Shown here piece by piece: positions 34,403-43,361 of a DNA stretch of 64,000 nucleotides. Every line of letters starts with the position of its first letter. The first letter of the stretch is position 1. This DNA is from Allomeiothermus silvanus DSM 9946. Its GTDB lineage: Bacteria; Deinococcota; Deinococci; Deinococcales; Thermaceae. The notes under the pieces were generated by a model that did not search any database, had not been told where the DNA came from, and saw nothing but the letters and a program-made list of their open reading frames with translations. The stretch lies in NCBI RefSeq assembly GCF_000092125.1, contig NC_014212.1, positions 2,566,279 through 2,630,278 of the forward strand, given 5' to 3'. Both the position numbers and the translations under genes were made by a program.

Positions 34403-36554
34403 GCCTTCCCTCCTGTGAACCGGGGGGCGATCCCCTATCGGAGTAGGGTCCCGGGGCAAGCTCCCACCAGCGCTCCAGCGCCTCAGAGAACACCTTCGCC
34501 CATCGGGCTCGGTACGCCATCCCCAGCCGCCGCCCCAGCGCCGCCCGCAGGCTGAGCTGGCGGTAGGTAGCCGAGGCGTATAGGTTTGCCCCCTCGGCCA
34601 GGGCCGGACTCCTCAAACCCAGTTCGTCGAATACCGCAGCCCGGGGTTCCCCAGGGGTCAGGCCCCGCTCCCAGGCCGCGACAACCTTGCGGAAATGGGA
34701 TTTATCCACCTGGGGAACGAGCCCATTCAGCGCTTTCTCGGAAAGGGCAACCCGTACGACGCCGGGGTGGGAAACCGCCGACTCCGGGAGGCCGAACCAG
34801 ACTTCGGCTTCCTCTGCGCAAACCACCGGAACCCCTCGAGCAGCGAACCAGGCTGCTCCCTCGGGGGCCACATACACGGGTAACTTCGCCCCTACAACCT
34901 CCTGCAAAACGCTCCGAAAGGGAACCGGTTTGGCCCAGCCCGCGTCGTCGGGCAGGACCTCGCCTGGCTCTGGGGCACGGTAGGCGAGGGCTCGCAGCTC
35001 GAGCGCCCGTTCTCCCTGCCACTCGTTCAGGGTCAGGCTGGCGGCTAGTTCAACCTCGGCTTGCGGCAGATTCTCGCCGGAGTCTTTCCAGCGCACCACC
35101 TTGATCCCATCCAGGTAGAACCGCAGGTGGCGGCCCTCGCCCATCGTGGCCACCTTCTCCGGCTTGCCCCGCAGGTAGAAAAGGGGCTCGGGGTTTTCTT
35201 GGCCCAAGGGCTCGAGGAACTGCAAAGCTTCGTACAGCTCGGTGAAGTCTTCCCCGGTGAGGCTTCCGTCAAGGTAGACTTCCGCAACCGGGGCCGGGTG
35301 CTCCGCCACGTAACGGTAGACGGCTTCCCGAAAGGCGGGGATGTTCTCCTCAGCGATGGCGAACCCGGCGGCCTGCGCATGCCCGCCCAAGCGTTTGAGG
35401 AACTCGGCGCTGGCCCGCAACGCCCCTACCGCGCTGATGCCGGGCGTCGAGCGCACACTGCCCTTCCCCTCGGCGATGATGAAGACTGGCTTGTAAAACC
35501 GCTCCAAAATCCGGCTGGCCACAATCCCCATAACCCCCGCATTCCCCTCCGGATCGTGCACTACGTAAGCTGGAGCCGCGTGGTCAAGAGTAGGTAACAC
35601 CCGGTTGAGCATCTCCTCTTCGATCCTCTGACGGCGGGCGTTGAGCGTATTCAGGTCCTCTGCCAACTGCCGAGCAGCCAAGAGATTATCGGTGGTGAGC
35701 AGCTCGAGCGCCAATTCAGCCTGTCCCAGCCGCGAAGCGGCATTGATCCGAGGAGCGATGCGGAAAGCCACCTCCACCGCGGTGTAGTCCTTGCAGTGCT
35801 GGCTAGCTAGCTCACGTAAGCCCAGGTGGGCCGATTGGCGCAGCTGACGCAACCCCTCTTTAACCAAAGCCCGGTTGAAACCCAAAAGCGGAGCCACGTC
35901 CGCAATGGTTCCGATAGCAGCCAGATCGGCGAATTCCACCGGGGCCCCCAGCCCCAACAATTCCCTGACTTTCCACAAAAGCAAATAGGCCACCCCCGCT
36001 CCCGTGGGGTGGGGAAGCCCGTTTAGCTCGGGGGTTAGGGCCGGGTGGACGACAAGACCCGGAGGCGGAGTCTCGCCCGGCGAGTGGTGGTCGGTGACGA
36101 GCACGCCGATCCCGTGTTCGACCAGGCTCTTGAGTTCGGCGTGGTTGGAGATGCCGCAGTCTACAGTGATGAAAAGGTCACAGGCCTCGAGGTGCTCAGG
36201 AATCCGTTCCATCAACACCCCGTACCCCTCATGGAGCCGGTGGGGTACGAAGGCATGTACCTTAGCCCCTAGCCGGGCCAGCCCACCCAGCAAAATCGCC
36301 GTTCCGGTTAGGCCGTCGGCATCGTAGTCGCCATGGATACGGATGCGCTCTCCCTGCTCGAGGGCCCGAACCACCCGCCAAGCAGCCTCCTCCAAGCCCC
36401 GTATCGGCAGCAGCTCGAGGGGAGGATCGAGCAGCGCAGGATCACGAAAACCCCGGTTGAAAAGTACCGCCGCCGCCAAAGGGGGAATCCCCAAGGTGGA
36501 CATCAAAGGCTCGAGAGAAGCACGGCTGGGCCAGGGACGAAAGCGCCAAATCAT
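34383..36554 (-). CDS. recJ: Single-stranded-DNA-specific exonuclease RecJ
   Basis: A 5'-3' exonuclease of the DHH family used in recombination and mismatch repair. It is 723 residues, longer than E. coli RecJ because of a C-terminal extension, as in Thermus and Deinococcus. Motif I is DYDADG at residues 76-81; VDCGISN follows; DHH is at residues 155-157 (VTDHHSPGE). The DHHA1 region has GIVASRILERFYKPVFI and GGHAQAAGFAI. The C-terminal 200 residues are of the less conserved extension type. It is followed by the overlapping hypothetical gene. Confidence 0.95.
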   Translation of the reverse strand: MIWRFRPWPSRASLEPLMSTLGIPPLAAAVLFNRGFRDPALLDPPLELLPIRGLEEAAWRVVRALEQGERIRIHGDYDADGLTGTAILLGGLARLGAKVHAFVPHRLHEGYGVLMERIPEHLEACDLFITVDCGISNHAELKSLVEHGIGVLVTDHHSPGETPPPGLVVHPALTPELNGLPHPTGAGVAYLLLWKVRELLGLGAPVEFADLAAIGTIADVAPLLGFNRALVKEGLRQLRQSAHLGLRELASQHCKDYTAVEVAFRIAPRINAASRLGQAELALELLTTDNLLAARQLAEDLNTLNARRQRIEEEMLNRVLPTLDHAAPAYVVHDPEGNAGVMGIVASRILERFYKPVFIIAEGKGSVRSTPGISAVGALRASAEFLKRLGGHAQAAGFAIAEENIPAFREAVYRYVAEHPAPVAEVYLDGSLTGEDFTELYEALQFLEPLGQENPEPLFYLRGKPEKVATMGEGRHLRFYLDGIKVVRWKDSGENLPQAEVELAASLTLNEWQGERALELRALAYRAPEPGEVLPDDAGWAKPVPFRSVLQEVVGAKLPVYVAPEGAAWFAARGVPVVCAEEAEVWFGLPESAVSHPGVVRVALSEKALNGLVPQVDKSHFRKVVAAWERGLTPGEPRAAVFDELGLRSPALAEGANLYASATYRQLSLRAALGRRLGMAYRARWAKVFSEALERWWELAPGPYSDRGSPPGSQEGRRVSATS

Positions 36555-36662
36555 CCAACACTCCTAAGGGTCGTACGTTTGCGAGAGCGGCTCGAAGACT
36601 TTTTACACTACGCCATCAGCGATGAGCAATCTTTGAACGTACAGCGTAGCGCGTATGGCACT

Positions 36663-36980
36663 TCACTGTACCTCGGGGCGGTCGGGTATGCGTACTACCT
36701 CTTCGGGGTGGGCCCGGCGCAGGGCCTCGATCTCACTCCTCAGTTTGCGCAGTTCCCCAGCCCGGCGGCGTGCAGTGCGCTGAAACTCCCACCAGCTAGC
36801 CAGGAGAAAAAGGCCCATCACCCCTATCCCCGCAGCAAACTCTCCCGCCAGCAAGTACGCCACGTGCACGCTTCCCCAAGGAGTCCCTATCAGCAAGGTC
36901 GGCTCGAGGCGGTACAGGCCATAGCTCATCCCGATCACGCCCAGGGTAAGCACCATGGCAAGCCAGTTGAGAATCTTCAT
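36663..36980 (-). CDS. LapA-like small membrane protein
   Basis: A 105-residue protein with two transmembrane helices (residues about 4-22 and 43-63) and a basic C-terminal coiled coil (RAGELRKLRSEIEALRRA). This resembles the LapA (DUF1049) family, whose E. coli member assists lipopolysaccharide assembly control; the role in Thermaceae is unknown. TAGACT 6 nt upstream supports the ATG. Downstream, 36555-36662 shows no gene. Confidence 0.7.
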   Translation of the reverse strand: MKILNWLAMVLTLGVIGMSYGLYRLEPTLLIGTPWGSVHVAYLLAGEFAAGIGVMGLFLLASWWEFQRTARRRAGELRKLRSEIEALRRAHPEEVVRIPDRPEVQ

Positions 36981-36986
36981 GGCCTT

Positions 36987-36992
36987 AGTCTA
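36987..36992 (-). promoter_or_regulatory. Leaderless-type -10 box
   Basis: Minus-strand TAGACT ends 6 nt before the ATG at 36980. A CGGCTA-CGAA-TAGCCG hairpin (36994-37009) lies just upstream of it. Confidence 0.45.
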
Positions 36993-37111
36993 ACGGCTAC
37001 GAATAGCCGTACGTCTTACGTCCTACGCCAAAAGCGGGCCAGTAGCGCGTGGTGCGGGGCTTGGGGTCCACCTGCCACAGGCCCCCTTCACGTAGACGCA
37101 CCGTGCGACCT

Positions 37112-37138
37112 CAAAGACGTGTTTGCTTCGCAAAGCAA
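37112..37138 (+). repeat. 27-bp palindromic repeat, intergenic copy
   Basis: Identical to the second unit in the lipoprotein gene. It lies in the spacer between hisA and the LapA-like gene, where no coding role is evident. Confidence 0.92.
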
Positions 37139-37149
37139 CCCACGCTCCT

Positions 37150-37851
37150 TTACACCCATCGCCGCAAATCAATCCGCCCTTCGTACACAGCTTTGCCGGT
37201 GATAGCGCCTTCCACCCCCAGCTTGTGTAGGCCCTCGAGATCGGCATCGCTGGCGATTCCGCCCCCTGCGATCAGGTACGCAGGCCAGGCTTCCCTAACT
37301 CTTCCTATCACCTCCCAATCGAGCCCCGCCAGCGTGCCGTCGCGGCGGACATCAGTGTAGATGAGAGTGTGCACGCCCATCCGGTGCATGGTTTTGGCCA
37401 GATCCCGCACATCCTGGGCAGTACCCTCGGCCCATCCTGCGACTACTACCTCCAAGCCCTTAGCATCCAAGCTCACCGCCACCCGCTCCGGGCCGAACTC
37501 GGCCAGCATGGCCTCGAGCAGCGCAGGTGCTTTCACGGCCAGCGTACCTACCACCACCCGCGCGGCTCCCAAAGCGAGCAGTTCGCGGGCGGCTTCCAAG
37601 CTGCGCACCCCACCCCCCACCTCAAAGGGGATGGAGAGGTGTTCCGCAATCCGCCGCAAAACCGCCCGGTTCTCCCCTCTCCCAGTAGCCGCGTCAAGGT
37701 CCACTAGGTGCAAGAACTGCGCTCCTTGGCTTTGCCAGTGCAACGCAGCCTCGAGCGGGTCTTCGAAGTAAACGGTTTCTCGCTCGGGGTCGCCCCCCAA
37801 AAGCCGCACCGCGCGGCCCCCTTGGATGTCTACAGCGGGGATTACCAACAC
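37150..37851 (-). CDS. hisA: Phosphoribosylformimino-5-aminoimidazole carboxamide ribotide isomerase
   Basis: HisA performs the Amadori rearrangement in histidine synthesis. The 233-residue TIM barrel starts MLVIPAVDIQGGRAVRLLGG, with the catalytic Asp in PAVDIQGG, the phosphate-binding GGGVRS and AGGGIAS motifs, and the second catalytic Asp in YTDVRRDGT. The GTG start at 37851 is supported by TAGAAT 6 nt upstream. It is not next to other his genes here. Confidence 0.95.
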   Translation of the reverse strand: MLVIPAVDIQGGRAVRLLGGDPERETVYFEDPLEAALHWQSQGAQFLHLVDLDAATGRGENRAVLRRIAEHLSIPFEVGGGVRSLEAARELLALGAARVVVGTLAVKAPALLEAMLAEFGPERVAVSLDAKGLEVVVAGWAEGTAQDVRDLAKTMHRMGVHTLIYTDVRRDGTLAGLDWEVIGRVREAWPAYLIAGGGIASDADLEGLHKLGVEGAITGKAVYEGRIDLRRWV

Positions 37852-37857
37852 AAGGGG

Positions 37858-37863
37858 ATTCTA
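37858..37863 (-). promoter_or_regulatory. Leaderless-type -10 box of hisA
   Basis: Minus-strand TAGAAT ends 6 nt before the GTG at 37851. Confidence 0.5.
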
Positions 37864-37886
37864 CCGGAAATGCTCACAGCAGTTTC

Positions 37887-38783
37887 TCAATAAATCTTCT
37901 TCCCCAAAAGGCTGCTCGCAAGCTCTACCATCATCTGTGCAGTGCGGTTTTCCCGGTCGAGGATAGGGTTGACTTCTACCAAATCCAAGCTAGTAACGAT
38001 CCCCGCATCAGCCAACAGTTCCATGAGCAAGTGGGCTTCGCGGTAGGTAAGCCCCCCCTTGACCGGCGTACCCACCCCAGGGGCTACCTCCGGGTCGAGA
38101 ACGTCGGCGTCGAGGGAGAGGTGAATTTTGCGCAGGCCCTGGAGTTTCTCTGCCGTGGCTTCGGCAATCTCGCTGATGCCTAGGGTATCGATCTCCTTCA
38201 TGGTGTACACCGTCACCCCGCGCTCGCGCAACAGCCCCACCTCGCCCTTATCGAGGCTACGAATGCCAATCAGCACCACATCTTCCGGGCGCACCTTGGG
38301 GCCTTCCCAACCCAGGTTGACCAAGCGAGGGTCGCCCAGCCCGCACAAAGCGGCCAGAGGCATCCCGTGGATGTTACCGCTGGGGGAGGTCTCGGGGGTG
38401 TTGAAGTCGGCGTGGGCATCCACCCATATCACCCCGATGCGCTCTTTTCGGCTTGCGCCGCTTACCGAGCCCATGGCGATGGAGTGATCGCCCCCCAGCA
38501 CGATGGGGAAAGCATCGGTGGGGAAGCTGAGCAACTGCTCCAAGGTATCCTGACAGGCTTTTCGGATGGTCTCGAGGTAGGCCATACCGTTTTGGCGGTG
38601 CTCGGAGCGAATGCTCTCCACTACCGGCACGTCGATGTCGCCATAGTCCTCAACGCTATGCCCCAGGCTCTCTAGCGCCTCATGGAGCTGCCCATAGCGC
38701 AAAGCGCTGGGCCCCATATCCACTCCGCGTCGTCCGGCTCCTAAATCCATCGGTACCCCTAACACGCCGATACGTCTACCCAT
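37887..38783 (-). CDS. rocF: Arginase
   Basis: A manganese enzyme of the ureohydrolase family that converts arginine to ornithine and urea. The 298-residue protein shows IVLGGDHSIAMGS, VDAHADFNTPE (Mn ligands), GMPLAALCG, and LSLDADVLDPEVAPGVGTPV. This pattern matches arginase rather than agmatinase. The ATG at 38783 is chosen over the TTG at 38789 because TAAGCT lies exactly 6 nt upstream. A single gene downstream of the divergent DUF177 unit. Confidence 0.92.
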   Translation of the reverse strand: MGRRIGVLGVPMDLGAGRRGVDMGPSALRYGQLHEALESLGHSVEDYGDIDVPVVESIRSEHRQNGMAYLETIRKACQDTLEQLLSFPTDAFPIVLGGDHSIAMGSVSGASRKERIGVIWVDAHADFNTPETSPSGNIHGMPLAALCGLGDPRLVNLGWEGPKVRPEDVVLIGIRSLDKGEVGLLRERGVTVYTMKEIDTLGISEIAEATAEKLQGLRKIHLSLDADVLDPEVAPGVGTPVKGGLTYREAHLLMELLADAGIVTSLDLVEVNPILDRENRTAQMMVELASSLLGKKIY

Positions 38784-38789
38784 ACCCAA

Positions 38790-38795
38790 AGCTTA
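38790..38795 (-). promoter_or_regulatory. Leaderless-type -10 box of rocF
   Basis: Minus-strand TAAGCT ends 6 nt before the ATG at 38783. Confidence 0.45.
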
Positions 38796-38854
38796 CCAGC
38801 GATTTTTTGCGTCCGAATCTTATCTATTCATTTATGCATATCCATACACATTCC

Positions 38855-38883
38855 TTGACCCCTCCCAGGAAATGGGATAGACT
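38855..38883 (+). promoter_or_regulatory. Promoter of the DUF177-rpmF unit
   Basis: TTGACC (38855-38860), 17 bp, TAGACT (38878-38883). The start codon follows only 8 nt later, so the transcript is probably leaderless. Confidence 0.6.
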
Positions 38884-38891
38884 TGAGAGCT

Positions 38892-39431
38892 ATGGACCTT
38901 TTCAACATACAAAGCATTAACCTCTCCCGGCTGCTGCGCGAAGGGGGCAGCGCCGAAGCCGGAGGGGAAATACACGGGGTGATCCGCGCCGGAGAGGAGG
39001 AGTTTCTCCTGGATGGGCCAGACCTCTGGAAAGCCTCGGTGACAGCGGTAGGGGATGGCGAGTTCTGGCTTTCGGGTGAGATCGCCGGAAAAGTGGTGAT
39101 GGAGTGCGCCCGCTGCCTCGAGCCCACCTCGGCTGCGGTGCGGGCCTACTTTCAGCATATGCTCCGGTACGAGCCAGGCCAGGATCAGATCGAGCTAATT
39201 GAAGAAGGCGAGGAGGAGGTATACCTGTTTGGGCACCCCGACCTAGATCTCTCCTCCTTTTTAGCCGAGGCCTTCGTCAGCGCGATGCCCTTTACGGTTT
39301 TATGCAAAGAGAATTGTAAGGGGCTATGCCCCGTGTGTGGGGCCAACCGAAATCTCGTGGACTGTGGTCACGCCGCGCCCCACGATGGCGGTAAGCTCAG
39401 CGGCCTCAAGCGCTTTCTTGACGAAGTCTAA
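38892..39431 (+). CDS. DUF177 (YceD-like) protein
   Basis: A 179-residue protein of the YceD/DUF177 family, which in plants and bacteria is linked to 23S rRNA maturation and is usually encoded before rpmF, as here. Conserved features: MECARCLEP at the centre and a C-terminal zinc-like CKENCKGLCPVCGANRN. The upstream ORF extension to a TTG is rejected because the promoter overlaps it. rpmF starts 154 bp downstream with its own promoter. Confidence 0.85.
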   Translation: MDLFNIQSINLSRLLREGGSAEAGGEIHGVIRAGEEEFLLDGPDLWKASVTAVGDGEFWLSGEIAGKVVMECARCLEPTSAAVRAYFQHMLRYEPGQDQIELIEEGEEEVYLFGHPDLDLSSFLAEAFVSAMPFTVLCKENCKGLCPVCGANRNLVDCGHAAPHDGGKLSGLKRFLDEV

Positions 39432-39493
39432 GGGCATCTCTGCTAAGCGCGAAAATTCTTCGCATTCGCTGTAACCCGGCCGGGGAGTAGCTA

Positions 39494-39565
39494 GCGACAA
39501 AACCCCCTCGGGTCTGCTATACTAGCTAGCCGTGCGCCCGAAGCAGCCCTGGCTGCCCCAGGGCT
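39494..39565 (+). promoter_or_regulatory. rpmF promoter and 5'-UTR hairpin
   Basis: GCGACA (39494-39499), 18 bp, TATACT (39518-39523). A perfect 8-bp hairpin (39545-39552 with 39558-39565) lies in the leader about 20 nt upstream of the start codon. Confidence 0.5.
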
Positions 39566-39585
39566 CGTAAAGTTGGAGGAGTGTA

Positions 39586-39768
39586 ATGGCCAAGCACCCT
39601 GTACCAAAGAAAAAAACCTCAAAGTCCCGCCGCGACAACCGCCGCAGCCACCATGCCCTTACCGCCCCCACCCTGGTAGCCTGCCCGGAGTGTAAAACCC
39701 TAAAGCCTCCCCACACGGTATGCGGTAACTGCGGCTACTACGACGGAAAAAAAGTACTCGAGGTCTAG
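39586..39768 (+). CDS. rpmF: 50S ribosomal protein L32
   Basis: A 60-residue ribosomal protein. The basic N-terminus MAKHPVPKKKTSKSRRDNRR is typical of L32, followed by a four-Cys zinc ribbon CPEC...CGNC (residues about 34-50), so this is the zinc-binding form. Good GGAGG ribosome site. It lies between DUF177 and fabH, the common bacterial order; plsX, which often sits here, is absent. Confidence 0.97.
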   Translation: MAKHPVPKKKTSKSRRDNRRSHHALTAPTLVACPECKTLKPPHTVCGNCGYYDGKKVLEV

Positions 39769-39831
39769 GCGCTAGCCCAATGTCTATACCGGGTTCAAGC
39801 TTGCCGGGTCGGCCTATACGGGTCGGCCCGG

Positions 39832-39837
39832 TATACT
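39832..39837 (+). promoter_or_regulatory. -10 box candidate of fabH
   Basis: TATACT lies 10 nt before the ATG at 39848, after two direct copies of GGGTCGGCC. Confidence 0.4.
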
Positions 39838-39847
39838 TTTTAGAGCT

Positions 39848-40849
39848 ATGAACGCATCCGCCCAGGGGGGCATCGGTATTCTGGCCCTCGGCATCTACAC
39901 CCCGCCCAAGGTCATGACCAACCAAGACTTTGAGGCGATCATGGACACTTCCGACGAATGGATCGTAAGCCGTACCGGGATCAAAGAGCGCAGGATATCC
40001 TCGGACGACGAGTTCACTTCGACTTTGGCTTTTCAGGCTGTGGAAGACCTTGTACGCCGACATGGCCGGGAAGCTCTGCAGGAGGCGGATCTGGTGATTG
40101 TCGCCACTAACACCCCAGACGCCCTTTTCCCTGCCACCGCGGCTTTGGTTCAAGCCCGCTTTGGCCTGAAGGCCGGGGCCTACGATCTGCTGGCGGGCTG
40201 CCCCGGCTGGGGGTACGCACTGGCCCAGGCTTACGCCATGGTGCAGTCCGGGTTGGCCCGCAAGGTGCTGGCCATCGGGGCGGAGGCTCTTTCCAAGATC
40301 ACCGACTGGAACGACCGCTCTACCGCGGTGCTATTCGGCGATGGGGCCGGGGCTGCCGTAGTAGGCCGGGTACCGCCGGGGTACGGCTTCAAGAGCTTCG
40401 TACTCGGCGCAGATGGGGACGGGGCCAAGGAACTCTCCATGGCCTGCGTCGCCCCCCGCCTGCCTGACGGCACCGCCTTAGCCAAGCGCGCGTACATGAA
40501 TGGGCGTGAGGTATTCAAGTTCGCGGTGCGGGTGATGAACACCGCGACGCTCGAAGCCATCGAGAAAGCCGGACTCACCCCAGCGGACATCGAAGTCTTC
40601 ATACCCCACCAGGCCAACCTGCGCATCATAGACGCAGCCCGCGAACGGCTGGGCCTGCCTTGGGAACGGGTGGTAGTAAACGTGGACCGTTACGGCAATA
40701 CCTCTACCGCCTCGATGCCCATCGCCTTGCAAGAAGCCCTCGACGCCGGAAGGATCCAAGATGGTGACCACATCCTCTTCGTAACCTTTGGAGCCGGGCT
40801 CACCTGGGCCGCCAGCGTGCTGACCTGGTGGGGCGGAGGGGGCCGATGA
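39848..40849 (+). CDS. fabH: 3-oxoacyl-ACP synthase III
   Basis: FabH starts fatty acid synthesis by condensing acyl-CoA with malonyl-ACP; in Thermaceae it probably uses branched primers. The 333-residue protein has the active-site Cys in YDLLAGCPGWGYAL, His in VFIPHQANLRI, and Asn in RYGNTSTASMP, with the N-terminal DEWIVSRTGIKERR. The ATGA overlap with fabD (40846-40849) indicates translational coupling. First of six consecutive lipid genes. Confidence 0.96.
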   Translation: MNASAQGGIGILALGIYTPPKVMTNQDFEAIMDTSDEWIVSRTGIKERRISSDDEFTSTLAFQAVEDLVRRHGREALQEADLVIVATNTPDALFPATAALVQARFGLKAGAYDLLAGCPGWGYALAQAYAMVQSGLARKVLAIGAEALSKITDWNDRSTAVLFGDGAGAAVVGRVPPGYGFKSFVLGADGDGAKELSMACVAPRLPDGTALAKRAYMNGREVFKFAVRVMNTATLEAIEKAGLTPADIEVFIPHQANLRIIDAARERLGLPWERVVVNVDRYGNTSTASMPIALQEALDAGRIQDGDHILFVTFGAGLTWAASVLTWWGGGGR

Positions 40850-41760
40850 TCGCAGCGCTTTTCCCCGGACAAGGCTCGCAAGAAGTCGGAATGGGCAAAG
40901 CCCTCTACCAAGGATCTCGAGCAGCCAGGGAAGCTCTCGAGCGTGCAGAGGCAACCCTTCCCGGACTCCTCGGGTTGCTGTGGGAAGGCCCAGAGGACGC
41001 ACTTAAACTCACCGCAAACCAGCAACCCGCACTTTTAGCCGTAGGGTACGCCGCTTATCAGGCCTACCGCGAAGCTGGGGGAAAGGAGCCCACCTACGCC
41101 GCCGGCCACTCCTTGGGCGAGTGGACCGCCCACGTGGCGGCAGGAACCCTCGCGCTCGAGGATGCCCTGCGGTTGGTGCGTAAACGCGGCGAATACATGC
41201 AAGAGGCCGTACCGGTAGGCCAAGGAGCCATGGCCGCCATCCTCAAGGTACCGCTAGAGGTCATCCTCGAGGAGATTGCCGGGATAGAGGGGGTAGAGCT
41301 AGCTAACCTCAACAGCCCCGAACAGACCGTGATCTCGGGGAAGGCGGAAGGGGTCCATCGAGCAGTGGAGTTGCTCAAGGCCAGACGGGCCCGGGCCGTG
41401 CTCCTCCCGGTGTCGGCGCCCTTTCACTCCTCACTGATGCGCCCGGCCCGCGAGCGGCTGGCCCATGACCTTCAACACGTTCCTTTTTCCTCGCCCAAGT
41501 TCCCGGTCTATTCCAACGTCACCGCCCATCCCGAGACCGACCCTTCACGTATCAAAACGCTGCTGCTGGAGCAGATCACCCACTCAGTACGCTGGGTGGA
41601 GATCCTGCAAAGCCTTAAAGCCCACGGGGTAGCGAAGTTTCTCGAGTTCGGCTCGGGGCGTGTGCTCACCGGGCTGGTAGGAAGGACGCTCGAGGGGGTA
41701 GAGGCAAATAGCCTAACGACTCCGGCGGAGATCGCCGAAGCCTTGGCGCTCGGCGCGTAA
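40846..41760 (+). CDS. fabD: Malonyl-CoA:ACP transacylase
   Basis: FabD loads malonyl groups onto ACP. The 304-residue protein has the active-site GHSLGEW (Ser nucleophile), the substrate-binding Arg in LRLVRKRGEYMQ, and the catalytic His in SAPFHSSLM. The oxyanion motif FPGQGSQ is at the N-terminus. It starts within the fabH stop. fabG follows 23 bp later with its own ribosome site. Confidence 0.96.
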   Translation: MIAALFPGQGSQEVGMGKALYQGSRAAREALERAEATLPGLLGLLWEGPEDALKLTANQQPALLAVGYAAYQAYREAGGKEPTYAAGHSLGEWTAHVAAGTLALEDALRLVRKRGEYMQEAVPVGQGAMAAILKVPLEVILEEIAGIEGVELANLNSPEQTVISGKAEGVHRAVELLKARRARAVLLPVSAPFHSSLMRPARERLAHDLQHVPFSSPKFPVYSNVTAHPETDPSRIKTLLLEQITHSVRWVEILQSLKAHGVAKFLEFGSGRVLTGLVGRTLEGVEANSLTTPAEIAEALALGA

Positions 41761-41783
41761 ATGTACTTACGAAAGGGGTAGCT

Positions 41784-42521
41784 ATGCGCAAGGCACTGGT
41801 AACCGGTTCATCGCGAGGGATTGGCAGAGCCATCGCGCTGGAACTCGCCCGCAGAGGCCACGCTGTCGCCATACACTACGGTAAGAACAAAGAAGCTGCC
41901 CTGGCGGTGGCTGCTGAGGCCAAAGAGCTCGGTGCGCCCCAGGCGGTGGTGCTGGGGGCCGACCTATCCGAGGCGCACACGGCGGGCAAGCTCGTAACCG
42001 AGGCCAACGCCGCTCTGGGAGGGCTAGACATCCTGGTCAACAACGCCGGAATCACCCGCGATACCCTCCTCATCCGTATGAAGGACGAAGACTGGAACGC
42101 GGTGATTGAGACCAACCTATCGGCCATCTTCCACACCACCCGCGAGGCGGTGAAGATCATGATGCGCGCTAAGTGGGGCCGCATCGTCAACATCACCAGC
42201 GTGGTGGGTATCCTGGGCAACCCCGGCCAAGCCAACTATGTGGCGGCCAAGGCCGGGCTGATCGGCTTTACCAAGGCTATCGCCAAAGAATATGCCAGCC
42301 GGGGAATCACCGTAAACGCCGTGGCACCCGGATTCATACAGTCGGACATGACCGCCAACCTCCCCGAAAATGTGCAGCAAGAATACCTCAAGCAGATCCC
42401 CGTGGGCCGCTTCGGCAAGCCAGAGGAGGTCGCGGTGGCGGTGGCTTTCTTGGCCTCAGAGGACGCCGCGTACATCAACGGGCAGACCCTCTGCGTGGAT
42501 GGCGGGATGACCCCCCACTGA
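41784..42521 (+). CDS. fabG: 3-oxoacyl-ACP reductase
   Basis: FabG reduces 3-oxoacyl-ACP with NADPH. The 245-residue short-chain dehydrogenase has VTGSSRGIGRAIALELA for cofactor, NNAGITRD, the Ser in NITSVVGILG, and YVAAKAGLIG (YxxxK). Ribosome site aaagggg. A second, related SDR gene follows 17 bp later. Confidence 0.96.
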   Translation: MRKALVTGSSRGIGRAIALELARRGHAVAIHYGKNKEAALAVAAEAKELGAPQAVVLGADLSEAHTAGKLVTEANAALGGLDILVNNAGITRDTLLIRMKDEDWNAVIETNLSAIFHTTREAVKIMMRAKWGRIVNITSVVGILGNPGQANYVAAKAGLIGFTKAIAKEYASRGITVNAVAPGFIQSDMTANLPENVQQEYLKQIPVGRFGKPEEVAVAVAFLASEDAAYINGQTLCVDGGMTPH

Positions 42522-42538
42522 AGGACCGGGGAATCACC

Positions 42539-43288
42539 ATGTTCAACCTTAGGGGCAAGACCATCCTGGTCACGGGAGGCTCGAGGGGCATCGGGGCGGC
42601 CATCGTGCGGGCGCTGGCTGCAGGGGGAGCTGAGGTAGTGCTGCACTATGGGCGCAGCCAGGCCGAAGCCGAGCGAGTAGCCCGAGAGGCCGGGAATTGC
42701 TATGTGGTCCGGGCCGACCTGGCCCAGCCGGGGGTAGCCCGCGAGCTGTGGGAAAAGGCCCTGACCTTCAGGGGTAAAATTGATGTGCTGGTAAATAACG
42801 CCGGGATTGCACCCTACGCTAGGGTGGAAGATGGGTTTGGGCAGTGGAGCCAGGTCTGGAACGAAACCCTGCAAGTGAATCTGCTCGCCCTGGCTGACCT
42901 TTGCCGCGAGGCAATTTTGCATTACCGAACTCGAGGCGGTGGCATCCTTATCAACATCGCTAGCCGGGCGGCCTTCCGGGGGGATGACCCGGATTTGATG
43001 CACTATGCCGCCTCCAAGGGAGCGGTGGTGGCCCTCACCAAGAGCATCGCCCGCGGATTCGGCAAGGAGGGCATCCTGGCGTACGGGGTCGCGCCGGGCT
43101 GGGTCGAGACCGAGATGGCCGCCGATTATATCCGCGAGCATGCTGCCGATATCGCTCGGGATATACCCATCGGCAGCGTGGCTCCCCCGCAGGATGTCGC
43201 TAACACTGTGGCCTTCTTGGCCGCTGGGCTAGCCCCGCACATGACCGGGGCCACCCTGGACATCAACGGCGCCTCCTACGTCCGCTAA
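42539..43288 (+). CDS. FabG-like short-chain dehydrogenase
   Basis: A 249-residue SDR with VTGGSRGIGAAIVRALA, NNAGIAPYARVED, INIASRAAFRGDD and YAASKGAVVAL, so the Ser-Tyr-Lys triad is complete. Sequence is well separated from fabG next door, arguing against a recent duplication. It may be an alternative 3-oxoacyl reductase or act on another substrate of the same pathway. It is the last gene before a 157-bp spacer with the acpP promoter. Confidence 0.88.
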   Translation: MFNLRGKTILVTGGSRGIGAAIVRALAAGGAEVVLHYGRSQAEAERVAREAGNCYVVRADLAQPGVARELWEKALTFRGKIDVLVNNAGIAPYARVEDGFGQWSQVWNETLQVNLLALADLCREAILHYRTRGGGILINIASRAAFRGDDPDLMHYAASKGAVVALTKSIARGFGKEGILAYGVAPGWVETEMAADYIREHAADIARDIPIGSVAPPQDVANTVAFLAAGLAPHMTGATLDINGASYVR

Positions 43289-43361
43289 CCAGAAATACCA
43301 CGCTCAGCACTTGAATCGCAGCTCACCCACCCCCCCACTATCTTTATGGGTTCAGATGCTG

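Noticed and set aside
36333-37202. Long plus-strand ORF across recJ 5' end, LapA-like gene and spacer
   Set aside because: It is antisense to recJ and the LapA-like gene, has low-complexity composition, and starts inside recJ. The minus-strand genes are far better supported.
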